A DNA stretch of 64,000 nt from Arion vulgaris (Eukaryota; Mollusca; Gastropoda; Stylommatophora; Arionidae): positions 58,084,315-58,148,314 of the forward strand of contig CM036755.1 of assembly GCA_020796225.1 (NCBI GenBank), read 5' to 3'. Every line of letters begins with the position of its first letter. The stretch's first letter is position 1. The notes below the pieces were generated by a model that saw only the letters and a program-made list of their open reading frames with translations, searched no databases and was not told the DNA's origin. Both the position numbers and the translations under genes were made by a program. This document shows positions 9,673 to 21,436 of the stretch, in pieces.

Positions 9673-10575
9673 CGTAAATTTATATATAGATTAGTTAATA
9701 GTTGGTAGAAAATATTTGCAAGTAGTTTGTTCCACTTTCATGTGTACACTTTTAACTATTATTTTCATTGATTGATATGTTCGATAAAATTGTGTATTCC
9801 TTGACAGAAGATGAAATTGTATATATGATATAATAACTCTATACAACAGATATGTCCAGTTTTATTGTGTGTTTCAATACTGAGATTCTAGGAATTGGAA
9901 TCAGGACATAATCTTAGAAACGAGGAGAGATACCAGAATTCCAGGTTTTAGCCACTTTCAACCAATATTTTTTAAGATGTCTCAAAGCCGATATACTGAC
10001 TAATTCAGTATAAATTGTAATAAGCGTGCACCCGGGAGAAACATAGATTTCGGAGTGAATGTTTTAATATTTAGTTATTGTCATAGTCACCAATATAACT
10101 TTATATGCACTTTTTGGTCACCATCAATGAAGTATGTTTATGTCTTGGTTTTGTCACCTGAAGTAAATTATATTGATATGAATTTTTGTCAGAGTAAATA
10201 AAATATTGAAAAAAGACTGTAGTTACAGAAAACAAAAACAAGTTGCTCAAAACTAATAACTTGAATCGCGGATGTCCTATCGCGGAGATAGATGACGCGC
10301 AGCAGCCAAACCCGCAAGGAAGCTGATGAGCTGACGATATTTTTTCGACCGCAGACAATAAAAATAGAGGCTCCCAAGCTGATGTCGCAGAATAAGTCCA
10401 ACCGTATAGGAATTTGGATTGTGAAGACACTGCGAAAGACAGGAAGATGTGCTTTATAAGTGGTGAAAGAGATGTATCACAAGCTCACAGTGCTGGAATT
10501 ACATAAATGGAATAGTTTTAGTGAAACATGAAAGAAAATATGTTTTTATCTTAGTTTTTATCTTAGTTTTTATCG
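9673..10575. other. unassigned sequence
   Basis: AT-rich, no supported feature. Short minus-strand ORFs near 10.1-10.4 kb overlap each other in different frames and resemble nothing I know. Confidence 0.4.
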
Positions 10576-10582
10576 CAGTAAG

Positions 10583-10805
10583 TGGAGCGTCTGGCCGAAT
10601 GGATTAGAGCGTGGCTCCCATGAGGGAGACCCGGGTTCAATCCACAGTACGGTCAATTGGTTTTTTCTGTCGAGGGCATAAAGAAAACATCCTAACCGGA
10701 ACAGTTTCGCGAAGACTGCATTAGCCATGCAGCCATTGAATTCCACAGGCTCATGTGACTCCTGTCCTACATCGCCCAATAAGCTGTATTACAGACAGTA
10801 ACAAA
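10583..10805 (+). repeat. tRNA-derived SINE, family G
   Basis: A tRNA-like head is clear: A box tggccgaatggattagagcg and, at normal spacing, B box gggttcaatcc. A 150-bp tRNA-unrelated body follows, with an AT-rich end (gatttgatttaatttatt). Only one copy was noticed in the window. It is not a real tRNA gene: no matching acceptor stem. Confidence 0.75.
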
Positions 10806-11249
10806 AGTTCATGATAAATGATTTGATTTAATTTATTTCATTTGTGAGTGAACTATTTTACTTATAAATTGTGTGACGCAGAACTGAAGCATTTAGAGTA
10901 AGAATATTTATTTATCTTCTTCTTCAGCTTTCCGAGCATTTGAGGCTCATTGCTGCAGATATCAATCACCTTCATTCATCTCTGTTCTTAACCTTCTTTT
11001 CCAGTTGTTGTTTCGTTGTATTTCTAAGTCTATTTGAATGTTATCTGTCCATTGTGTTCTTCCTCTGCATCGTGGTCTCTTTCCTTTCATCAAGACTCTA
11101 TATAACCAGTGAAAATCTTCTCATAATGAACAAGTTAATCTAGTGAACATATCAAAGAGAAGTAATAGACTATTGGGATCATGTTTGAAGAAACCAATGA
11201 CATAAACACAATGACAACGGACAAATGCGCTTATATAAATAAGAATTTG

Positions 11250-11486
11250 GTAGTGGATTATCTATCTCTCGCGATTACCGCTTAGACTGATGTACAAGAT
11301 TTCCCATACATTCTGCTGTTATTAGGACTCTGTCCTCTGTACAGCTTCTCATTTAGCTCGATAGTGGATGATCTTTTCCTCTCGCGAACACCGCTTATAC
11401 TGATGTACCAGATTTTCCCTCATAAATTCTGCGGTTGTTGCTCCGTCCCTCCGTACACCTTCTCATTTAGCTCGGTAGTGGAGTAC
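11250..11486 (-). repeat. LINE-C 3' tail, tandemly duplicated
   Basis: Two successive copies of about 114 bp contain ccgcttagactgatgtacaa and agcttctcatttagctcg. The same sequence ends the LINE-C copy at 37.4 kb and, in the other orientation, the composite SINE at 5.4 kb (ggtacatcagtctaagcgg). Confidence 0.7.
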
Positions 11487-11750
11487 CTAAGTATGACTAT
11501 ATTTTCTATATCTTAGTTGACTTGGCTTTGTATGTTGTCATGGAAACTTCAGCCCTGCCACTACCACACATTTCTATTGGACTCGGGCGTTATTCGGAAA
11601 ACCTTGAAGGATTGTAGCAACCATAAATGTCCAACAACGTAGCCATCAATGTTTCGTCTCAGAATGACGCAATAGATATGCTAAATTGTCTGTCAGAAAT
11701 CGATTTAGTAGCTTGTAACAGGAGACTCTATTTTGGTGTAGTGGCTTCAG
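11487..11750. other. unassigned sequence
   Basis: Nothing recognised. Confidence 0.4.
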
Positions 11751-11756
11751 GGTAAG

Positions 11757-11955
11757 AGATGGTAATGTCTAGTAGGCGTGATGTGGTGGTAATGCCCGGT
11801 AGGCGTGATGTGATGGTAATGTCTAGTAGGCGTGATGTGATGGTAATGCCCTGTAGGCGTAATGTGATGATAATGCCCGGTAGGCGTGATGTGGTGGTAA
11901 GGCACCGTAGACGTTATGTAGTGTTAATGCCCGGTTAAAGGGTGATGTGGTGGTG
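11757..11955. repeat. 27-bp minisatellite, about 7 copies
   Basis: The unit taggcgtgatgtggtggtaa-tgcccgg repeats with point changes. It is less homogeneous than the larger arrays. Confidence 0.88.
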
Positions 11956-12990
11956 ACGATTACAACAAGAGAACTGGAATAGATTACAAACAACCTTCTA
12001 TTGTTTCAGTTTTATTAGTTAAATCATACAATACAATCAACGTACATAGTGCTACACATGTGAGTGGTCCTTTTATTTCCATACGTTAGTTGTATTCACT
12101 ACTATTATGCTGTCCCAGTGGTCTGCACGTCTGTCCACTTTAGTTGTTTATATCGGTCTCCGTATGTTGCTAATTTGTCACCTAGAGGTACGTCGTTAAC
12201 GTAAGTCAAACTATTACGTTCGTGTCCCTCCTAGCATCCGTACTATAATGTGCAATCTTGGTGTGCAATTATCTTATGTCTGCCCATCTTATTGTTCGTC
12301 TGTGTTGTCATCAGTTTGCTGTCCCTATATGGAGGGACAGTGATATCCTTCTACGGGATAGTTATATCATTCTACATGATATCTATGTCCTTCTACTGCT
12401 ACCGTAGTCGTTACTCTAGCGCTGTGAGAATGCTGTCTTAGAAGCACATCCCTGCTTGACATTGATGCCTATCATACTAGAAACTCTTCTAATTTCAAAC
12501 CACTCAACACAGGTTCTTATATGAGTATAAATATGATAACTTGATTTATCTCATTGCTGTCTGGCTCATGTTAAATCAGATCTCATCTCGACATTGAAAG
12601 CTGGCTGTAACGCATCTTCAAAATTACATGTATCTTGGCCACTCTGCAAAACCGTTCTTTTGTTCATTTTAACACATTAACTACCAAGTGACGCAGCCTA
12701 CGTCCATCTTTCTGTCCCATTTGGCTACGTTTTGCAGACTCAGTCGTGATTCGTTTCATTGTTAAATTAGCTCAAAATGTATCTTAACTTATTCGAATCG
12801 CTACCGGTGTATTTATTGTTTACGCATTCTGTTTTTATTGTAATAAAAGATTTATTTATCTACAAAAATGTGAGTGTCATTTATTAAATTTCGTTAGAAT
12901 AAAAAGCGAAAACTTATCTTGTACATGCACCTGCAGGATAAATAATTCAACAAAAATGAATTCCACTACAAAGTATTTGTCCATGTGGTA
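11956..12990. other. unassigned sequence
   Basis: No gene found. Around 12575-12625 a stretch (cgacattgaaagctggctgtaacg) weakly resembles the small insertion at 63.60-63.69 kb. Confidence 0.35.
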
Positions 12991-12995
12991 GTCAA

Positions 12996-13180
12996 TGTGG
13001 GACGGAATAGCGTAATGTATAAGTGTTCGCTTATCGACTCAGACACAAGAGGGTTGTAGGTTCAATTCCACGCTCGACGTTCCACAAGGGAGGAAAGGAA
13101 TTGGCTATCTTATCACCTGCATACTAGGGTATAGAAATGTGAAGTGACACCCTAATGTATGAAAAGGTTACGGGAAATAG
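12996..13180 (+). repeat. tRNA-derived SINE, family H
   Basis: A tRNA-like head has A-box-like tagcgtaatgtataagtg and B box ggttcaattcc. The body contains caagggaggaaaggaattgg and caccctaatgtatg. Single copy in the window. Confidence 0.65.
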
Positions 13181-13199
13181 TATTATTAGTCAATGTCTT

Positions 13200-13832
13200 A
13201 ATGTTATTTTATTAATATAAGGGAGGAGTGCAAAAGGCGGGGAGCAGGATGGGGCCTCATAAGGTGACAGCGCAAAACCCATCGGCGAATGTTCAATGCT
13301 CTGGCTGCAACCAACCCATCCCCAAGCTATGAGACAAATAGCAGTTGTCCTCTCTCTCCCTTGAGGAGGACATCCTTTTTCTTGTCTTGTCTTCTACGAA
13401 ACTTTCCCTTTCATATATGGAATTAAACTACAGTGCCCAGAGAGCACACCCTGCATAAATGTCTGGGTTGGTGAGCCCGGCAACAGAAGGCTGAAGTCAC
13501 ATAGAGTAGGATGACTCCAAACAAACCTGGAAAGACAGATCTCGTCAACAGGGGACTGCAACTGTCTAGAGAACAACCTCAAAAAAAATGTCCTCAGAAA
13601 CGGAATGTGTCAGCCATTATTGAAGGGAGGAATCGACACATGAATAACTCAATGGCCATGCGCAAATATTTATAAAACTGTGGTGCCACCACTATGGGAA
13701 ACGGCAAGGTGCTGGTGGGACCGGACCCCCTGCCTCGAAGGGGTCCACACTTAGCTACTGGCGGCCCTATTGATTCTTGCAAAGCCAGGGTATTACTACT
13801 GACAGCAAGGACAAACTTTCACCCTCACAATT
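13200..13832 (+). mobile_element. 5' region of the I-like LINE
   Basis: Moderately GC-rich sequence joined in orientation to the endonuclease frame that starts at 13833. It has no ORF1-like Cys-knuckle protein that I can see, so the copy is either 5'-truncated or this is its 5' UTR. Confidence 0.45.
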
Positions 13833-16800
13833 ATGCAATGGAATGCAGAAGGGGTAACCAACAAAAAACAAGAGCTAGAGGAACGTCTGCGAGCAGAAAA
13901 GATTGACATCTCCTGTATCCAAGAGACACCTTAATCCATGAAATAGATTCAGCATTAGAGGATTTGAAACCTTCCGTCAGGATAGAGAAAATAGACATAA
14001 GGGTGGAGTAGTAGCACTAGTTCGCAATTCCATACCGGCAGTTGAACTACACAGGTCCAATCAGATGAGCACAGAATTCATAGCTGTTCAACTCCTTATC
14101 AACAGCACTAAGATGACACTATACAATATATACTCACCACCCTCCATTCAAACTGAGATGGAAGCTATCAAAGTTCAAGATGACAACTTGCTTATAGTAG
14201 GAGACTTCAACAGCCACTCACCAAGCTGGGGCTATGACACGCTAGATCCTCGGGGTGAAAGCCTTGAAGAATGGCTGATCACCAACAGTCTCACCATTCT
14301 CAACCACTCAGATGATTCTACACATGTTACTCACGACGGTGGCGCACAACAAGCACCCCAGATCTGGCTTTTGCTACAGACGACATTCACAGGATAACCG
14401 AAAGGTAAGTCTGCGACCAGATTGGAGGTAGTGACCATAGACCGGTGAAACTCCTCATAAATAGCATTAACAAGGAGAAACTTACAAACTCTGCCCCTAG
14501 TTGGAATTACAAAAAGGCAGACTGGAAGCTATTTCAAGAACTAGCAGACAAGTACTGTAAAGAAATTAATCAATCAGGAAAAGTGGACAGAGATGCACGT
14601 TCATTCAATAAAGCCATTTTAGATGCTGCGAAAAAGGCTATACCCAGAGGGAGGAGAAAAAACTACATGCCATATTGGACACCAGAGATGGAAGTTCTCC
14701 ATAGCTCGCTTTGCAGTGTCAGAAATACAATGGAACTCGCACCAAAATGTAATGCAACACAATATAGCAAGGGCCCTTTATGTTAGAGAAATAAACCAGC
14801 AGTGTAGAAAATCCTCGAAAGAATAGACAGGCTCTTTGAACATGGAAAAAGATACTCAAAAGCTGTGGAGACTGACAAAAGTCCTGAACAATGACAACCC
14901 ATCTAGAGGGAAAATTCTCCAGCAAGGAGAACAATTTCTCACAGGAAAGCGAGCAGCCACCCTGATGGCACAGTGTTACAAGCAAGAAAGCTCATGCTCA
15001 ATAAGTCAGGAGCAAGGGAAAGAAGTCAGAAGTGAGATAAATGCTACATTCAAAAAGCAACAAGTGAACCCTGTATGGAGGTAGACATCACACTGACTGA
15101 GCTGCAGAGAGCACTGAAAAAGCTCAAACCTAAAAATGCCCTGGGACCAGATGGAGTATCAAACGACATGCTCATACAAATAGGCACAATAGCAGTCTTC
15201 TACTCCAGATATTTAACAATAGTTGGAGACTGGGGAGAATCCCAGACATCTGGAAAAATGCCACAATCCAAAAAACCCAATTTTTAAAGTGGAAAAGACA
15301 AAAAGAATTCACAGAGCTACAGACCTATAAGTCTGCTAAGTTACACCGCACAACTGCTGGAGAGGTGATAACCACTAGACTAGAGTGGTTTTAGAATCCA
15401 ACCATAAACTGGATCCAGCCCAGACAGGCTACAGGCAGCATAGAAGCACCGATGACCAAGTGACATACCTCACACAGGACATAGAAAATGGTTTTCAAGA
15501 AAAGAAGAAAACCCTCACATTATTCTTCGGCCTTTGACAAAGTCTGGAAAGATGGTTTGCTACTCAAGCTCTTACGCAGTGGAATACAGGGTAGAATGTA
15601 CTATTGGATAAAGACTTTCTTACCCATAGACAAGCATCTGTAAAATTGGATGGAGTGCACAGTCCCAGATTCAAATTAAGAGCAGGAGTCCCACAGGGCA
15701 GCGTATTGTCCCCATTGCTTTTCCTGGTATATATCAATGATCTGCCACAAGCTCTGCCCATGCATCACACTCTCTCCATGCTGATGATCTAGTGCACCTC
15801 CAAGTTTCTGGGTCCTGCCATCTTTAAACTCCAGGAAAGCCTGAACAGCATCATAATGTGGGCAAGTAAATGGGGTCTAGAAATAAACCGGAGCAAAACT
15901 ATAGCAACGCTTTTCTCATTGTCAACAAAGGAAGAACACTTCAGACTGAAATTTAACAATATCGTTCCCCGTTCCCCTACTCCAACCTTTATGGGAGTTA
16001 AACTTGACAGTCGTCTGACATGGAAACATCACATATTGGAAACAAACAGAAAGGCTATGAGGAAACAAAGCGTGATGCGGAAGCTGGCTGGAACTACCTG
16101 GGGATTTGATAGTCGAATCCTGAGTCAGGTATACACTGGCGCAGTTAAACCGACCCTGGAATATGCATCATCGTCATGGATATCAGCAGCCCATTCAAAC
16201 AAATCGATACTGGAAAAACACAAAACAGGTGTCTGCGCAGTATTTTGGGAGCCATCAAATCAACACCAATTGTAGAAATGGAAAAGGCAGCCAACATCCA
16301 GCCCTTGGAAGACAGAAGAAGGAAAAAGTGATTCTACAGACTGAAAGGATCAAAAGGATGCCTCACAATCCACTACATGAAAAAATGGCGGCTGGGACAA
16401 AAAGCAGACTAAAGCGTACAAGTCTAAAGCACAAAGAAAAAGAAATGTCATACTTGGAACTACTAAATCATAACTCCATACCAGAAGAATTACTTTTTGA
16501 TCACTGGGAACCAGACTCAGTAGCACTAAACTTCTCAACCTCTATCCCTAAACTGTTAAGCAAAGAGCCTAATCTAGTGAAGAAAGCAACTACAATGGAA
16601 CATCTCCATTACATGTTTCCAGAAGACAGCTGGATAAGAATTTACACAGAGGGATCAGCAACGGAGGCAACCATGAATGGTGAAGCAGGAGTGTACATTA
16701 GGCACCCAGATGCTACTACTGTGTCTCTAGGGCCCCTACTGGAAGAATATGTTCCAACTACAAAGCAGAACTCTTAGCCCTTCTGATGGCAGCACAGCAC

Positions 16801-17420
16801 ATGAATAAGCTGCAAGCACATGAACCTACAGGCAAGATGGTATTTCTTACAGATTCACTGTCAGCTATACAAGCCATGGAGGCTAAATCCGCTGACAGCA
16901 CAGTACAAAACCTAAAAAGAGAACTCGCTCAGCTTTCAGAAAAGGTAGAAATTCACTTGCAGTGAATTCCATCTCACTGTAGCAATGCAGGCAATGAGAG
17001 TGCCGATGTCTTAGCTAAGGAGGGCAGTGCCAAAGAGCAATTTACCAACCCTTGTCTTTTCAAGAGGTCAAAACCCTCATACAGAGAAAATCTGCAGTAG
17101 ACTGGAAGACAACTGGATATGATTATGGAAAAGACTCCCTCAAAGACCTAAGCAAAACAGACCAAGTCATTATATTTCGACTACGCACCGGACACTGCAG
17201 ACTCAACAAACACTTATATAGACTAGGAATAAGTCAAACAGCTTTCTGCCAGTGACAACAGGCGGAACAGACACCGGAACATACTGCAAGACTGCCCTCT
17301 CCTGTGTGAGCTGAGAAGCAGCATGTGGCCACACCCAGTCGACCTGAAAACTAAGCTTTGGGAAACCTGACAGACCTTAAGTTGACCGCCAGTTTGTGGT
17401 CCACAGTAAATTAAGCGCAT
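13833..17420 (+). pseudogene. I-like (RNase H-bearing) LINE polyprotein, decayed
   Basis: A non-LTR retrotransposon ORF2 broken by many stops and shifts. Domains in order: AP-endonuclease (MQWNAEG at 13833, IQET, later LLIVGDFNSHSPSWG at about 14195); reverse transcriptase (LKPKNALGPDGVSN at about 15125, SYRPISLLS, GVPQGSVLSPLLFLVYINDL at about 15690, HADDLV at about 15780, KTIATLFS); RNase H (RIYTEGSATEATMNG at about 16635, KAELLALLMAAQ, FLTDSLSAIQAME, IPSHCSNAGNESAD); and a C-terminal region with FRLRTGHCRLNKHLYRLG and a degraded Cys/His knuckle. Two catalytic positions are altered: HADD in place of F/YADD, and TEG in place of TDG in RNase H. It ends near a TAA at 17408. This is the longest element in the window. 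Confidence 0.92.
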
Positions 17421-17703
17421 GACCAGAGATCATTAACAAAGAAGATTGTATTGAGATACAGGTTTTGATCTTCGCTGTTTTTTTAAGTGACCATATTAAG
17501 TTCTCGATACCAATTTGTGATATAGATAATAACACTGTATCGTCAGCATATCTTGGTAATCCTGGTAACTCGTGACCTCTGATCACCAGAGCGTCGTATT
17601 TTTCCATCTCTGCAGATTCTCTGACATTCGTCATGATGTTTTCAGCATACATGTTAAAACCTACAGGCTGTTCAAGATAAAAGTAGCCTGTGAAGTGAAC
17701 CAA
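17421..17703 (-). pseudogene. reverse transcriptase fragment
   Basis: A minus-strand ORF reads GFNMYAENIMTNVRES, then GHELPGLPRYADDTVLLSIS and IENLIWSLKK. This covers the RT active-site box (YADD) and flanks. It directly abuts the 3' end of the I-like LINE in opposite orientation, so either the LINE inserted next to it or this copy was cut by that insertion. Confidence 0.82.
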
Positions 17704-18487
17704 TCTGGCATAGATTTATGAAAAGGAGAATGTTCAATTATGACGTATCGTGAGACTTTTTGTAATTGTAGTGTGGGAAGTGGTGATAAACCAATCTGAC
17801 GTAGGACGAGCTAGTCAGAATCGGTTTAAATAGTAAATAGACACAGCGTAATGGTTAACTTTTGATTTGTCAATCATTGGTGGGCTACTTTTATCTTGAA
17901 CACCCTGTATATACCAAACTGTAAAATATGAACACATCAAGTATGATAGATGTCTTTCCAGCTTTTATTAATATTAATCTTAATTTTATACAGCAATAGA
18001 TCAGATCAAACCCTATATAAAATTGTAACAATTAACTTGACACAATTAACTGGATATTGTAATTTTTTGGTAGAACATCCATACCTCAGAAGTCAGAGAA
18101 GGCTCAGATGAATGGCGAGGGACACTGATGACATGGAAAGCAAGCATTCATGCAAAGATCAGCCAGAAGCCCCATACTGGATGCCCTAACTACACCTGAA
18201 TTCATTGCAGTCAAATGAGAAGAAGAAGAACATCTATAAACTAACTGGATGATAGTGACCAAAAACAAGTAAAAAGTTGCTATCAACTTTCAACTGTAAC
18301 TGAAGACCAAAAGTCATTACACTACTGAAGTTATCAGTGAGAAGACCAGGATTAATGTGTTGGAAATAGTAACGCCCATCAAAAAGAAGGGAAAGACCAA
18401 GAGGAACTTAGAGTTGCAATCCCTAAGGGTTGCAATGGATAGAGGATTTGTACAGCAGATATAGGGAAACAGCTTCTATGATACTCA
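17704..18487. other. unassigned sequence
   Basis: No intact gene. At 18090-18235 a plus-strand stretch ending in gagaagaagaagaa could be a retroelement 3' end but I cannot assign it. Confidence 0.35.
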
Positions 18488-18740
18488 TCTTCTTCTTCTT
18501 TGAACATTCCACATCGACCACTTGTTAACCACTCTGTGTAATTTGTATGTGATCTGAGCCTAAGATCAATTATACTTTGTGCTAGTTATGCGCCTACAAG
18601 TAGGTCAGCACATCCGATTTCTGCGATGCTTTTATTTACTAGAGTAGCTTCCTAGGTCCTACATCAGTCACCTCTTACGACATGTCTTGTATGTCGCAGT
18701 GGTACTATTCTTTGCTTCCCTTAGGCACCGGCACCAGACA
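18488..18740 (-). repeat. SINE family A
   Basis: Nearly full length in minus orientation: tail ttcttcttctt, then tcgaccacttgttaaccact, gatctgagcctaag, cgcctacaagtaggtcagca, cctacatcagtcacctctta and the head attctttgcttcccttaggc. Confidence 0.88.
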
Positions 18741-18952
18741 GGCGGTACCTTTAGAATGACAGACGAGCAACTAACCTCTAAACCACAGAGACGATTTAGT
18801 TACTGGAAAACAATAAAATCCTGTGGAACCAACAAGTTGTCTTCAGACAGTGTGAATCAAATGATGATCAGAACACAATAATTATATAAGAGGTAGGAGA
18901 CATCTTCTAGAAGGAAAAAACAAACTATAGTGGTGTGGGCGGATATAGATAA

Positions 18953-19716
18953 ACTTTTGATCGTGTATGCAGAGACAGTTACTTGAGTTGCAACAAAGCA
19001 AAGTGAACAGACAACTTTTGATCATGTATGTAGTGACAGTCCATTACTTGAGTTGCAACAAAGCAAAGTGAACAGACAACTTTTGATCATGTATGTAGTG
19101 ACAGTCCATTACTTGAGTTGCAACAAAGCAAAGTGAACAGACAACTTTTGATCATGTATGTAGTGACAGTCCATTACTTGAGTTGCAACAAAGCAAAGTG
19201 AACAGACAACTTTTGATCATGTATGTAGTGACAGTCCATTACTTGAGTTGCAACAAAGCAAAGTGAACAGACAACTTTTGATCATGTATGTAGTGACAGT
19301 CCATTACTTGAGTTGTAACAAAGCAAAGTGAACAGACAACTTTTGATCATGTATGTAGTGACAGTCCGTTACTTGAGTTGTAACAAAGCAAAGTGAACAG
19401 ACAACTTTTGATCATGTATGTAGTGACAGTCCATTACTTGAGTTGTAACAAAGCAAAGTGAACAGACAACTTTTGATCATGTATGTAGTGACAGTCCGTT
19501 ACTTGAGTTGCAACAAAGCAAAGTGAACAGACAACTTTTGATCATGTATGTAGTGACAGTCCATTACTTGAGTTGCAACAAAGCAAAGTGAACAGACAAC
19601 TTTTGATCATGTATGTAGTGACAGTCCATTACTTGAGTTGCAACAAAGCAAAGTGAACAGACAACTTTTGATTGTGTATGTAGAGACAGTCCGTTACTTG
19701 AGTTGCAACAAAGCAA
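18953..19716. repeat. 65-bp satellite, about 12 copies
   Basis: The unit acttttgatcatgtatgtag-tgacagtccattacttgagt-tgcaacaaagcaaagtgaac-agaca repeats every 65 bp. Central copies are nearly identical. The first (gatcgtgtatgcagagacag, 61 bp) and last (gattgtgtatgtagagacag) are diverged, as expected for edge units that escape homogenisation. Confidence 0.96.
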
Positions 19717-20039
19717 ACTCAGAGCCTGCGCATGCTCTCTCTTGAGCCCACATGGAGTTGAGTTCAGCTGCAGTGGACGCACATAGGGCGAAACTCGGGC
19801 CCCCATCACAGGGATGGGGGCACAATTTTAAGCCCCAGAGTCGAACAACCCAGGCAAATGTGAGCATGGAGAAAACTGACGGTGATGATAAGGCAGGCAC
19901 CAGGGCAGAGCAAGCACACATGTGGGCGACGCAGAGTGGGCAGGCGAGCATGACACGGCATGCACAGAAAGTGAGAGGTGTGCAGAAAAACTGAAAAGCC
20001 CAGCAGAGGTGAAGCCAGTGCGTTTTTCCGCTCGCTGGA
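19717..20039. other. GC-richer unassigned sequence
   Basis: Several overlapping ORFs exist on both strands because stop codons are rare here. None resembles a known protein. Confidence 0.35.
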
Positions 20040-20365
20040 AACTACTGCTGCCTTGTAGTTTGATTGGGGACAATTAAAGGCTAGCGGATCAAACCGTACA
20101 CAAAACTGAACGAGCGGCAAACCAAGTAGTCCACAAAAAGACCGGTTAGCTGGGTAGATGATACTCATCAACCCGGGAGGGTAGGCCATCTAATGGTTGC
20201 TGCCCTAGAAGAAAATAGCAACCTGCTGCCTTGCAGGTTTGGCTGGAGAGAGCAAAAGGCCAACGGAGAGCAAACCCAGTAAATGCTGGTTGAAACCGAA
20301 CACACCACCGAAGGATAAGCAACAGAGCTCCCAAATTTGGGACTGAAGGTTGTGAATGTATACCC
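20040..20365 (+). mobile_element. LINE-C 3' end copy
   Basis: Shares with 37.4-38.0 kb the blocks gggacaattaaaggctagcg, ccgtacacaaaactgaacg, caaaccaagtagtcca, aacccgggaggg and tagcaacctgctgccttgc. In the 37.9-kb copy the upstream part encodes an RNase H-like end, so this is LINE 3' sequence rather than a SINE. Confidence 0.72.
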
Positions 20366-21436
20366 GTTCTTGGTGTTAAGCTGTTTATATATCACATTTG
20401 AATGATAAAAACGGCTTAAGAACGATCGCTAGAGAGAGACATTTAGACTCCAGTCTGGTCCGGGTACTTTGATTTCACAGTGGAACTAGTTTACCACTGT
20501 TTTATATATGTTTTTAAAATTTATTTTTATGTTTGAAATGTCAAAGATCATAATATTTCTTCGAAGTGCTTGAGGACAACCTGTGAGAACCTCATGGACA
20601 CCCTGGGGTCTGCGGACCCCAGTTTGGGAAATGCTGCATGATACCATTTCTCTGATACATGAATGCTGAACACAAATTCTTCCCCACAAAAAGTCAAAAC
20701 TGCAAGGCCAGGTAATATAAAATACTTTAGGACTTTGTCCTGGTGACAAACCTAAGAACCTAGCATGACAACTTTAACTAAACACTTCTTCTTCAAACCC
20801 CAGGAATTTTGAATTTTCACTTTTTTCCTATAGTGCAATGGAGAGAGCACCCGAGCTTTCTTTAAAACCCAGAAACCTCCAACAGCTCCAAGTGTGTAGT
20901 GCTATTCTTAGTGCTGCGGAGGCTCCTACCCAGGTAAGGTTCATTGGTCATCAATGCAGTATTCTCCCATTTCGAGTGCGGTTGGAGCTCTAAAACATCA
21001 CTTATTGATCTTGGTGGGCATGTGATTATAGTCCAGAGAGCCACCTCCACGGGTGCTCTAGAACAATCACTATTTGACCACTTTTTGTGACCTATGTGTG
21101 ATTTTTGCCAGAGAATACCGAGCAACAACCTGCACAGACGGACGCTTGCGTTCACTGGAAGTGATCAGTTTTCGGCTGTTAATTTACCATTTTTATCTGA
21201 GCCTGCGAGTGTGAGCATTTTTTTGGTGACATTCTACAATTGTAGGGCAATCGCATTCAGAAAGTGCTGGCCCGTGTCAATGTTTGGGCTTGTACAAGAA
21301 GACAAACCCTTGCATTATCGGTCTTACTTTTCTAGCCACAGTGAGTTTGCTCCGGGAGGAATATTCTCAACCGTTTCGAAACGCTAACTGAACACAGAAT
21401 AAAAATATCGCTCAGCATAACAAACAGTATACTATA
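20366..21436. other. unassigned, includes middle-repetitive sequence
   Basis: The stretch 21280-21360 (tttgggcttgtacaagaaga, then ccttgcattatcggtcttac and cagtgagtttgctcc) recurs at 24.70-24.79 kb, so at least part is repeat. A minus ORF of 97 codons at 20862-21155 is unrecognised. Confidence 0.4.

Noticed and set aside
10583..10660. Functional tRNA gene
   Set aside because: A and B boxes are present but the acceptor stem does not pair and a long SINE body follows.
19694..20189. Several overlapping ORFs of 80-127 codons
   Set aside because: They exist on both strands in a GC-richer patch, contradict each other and match nothing known.
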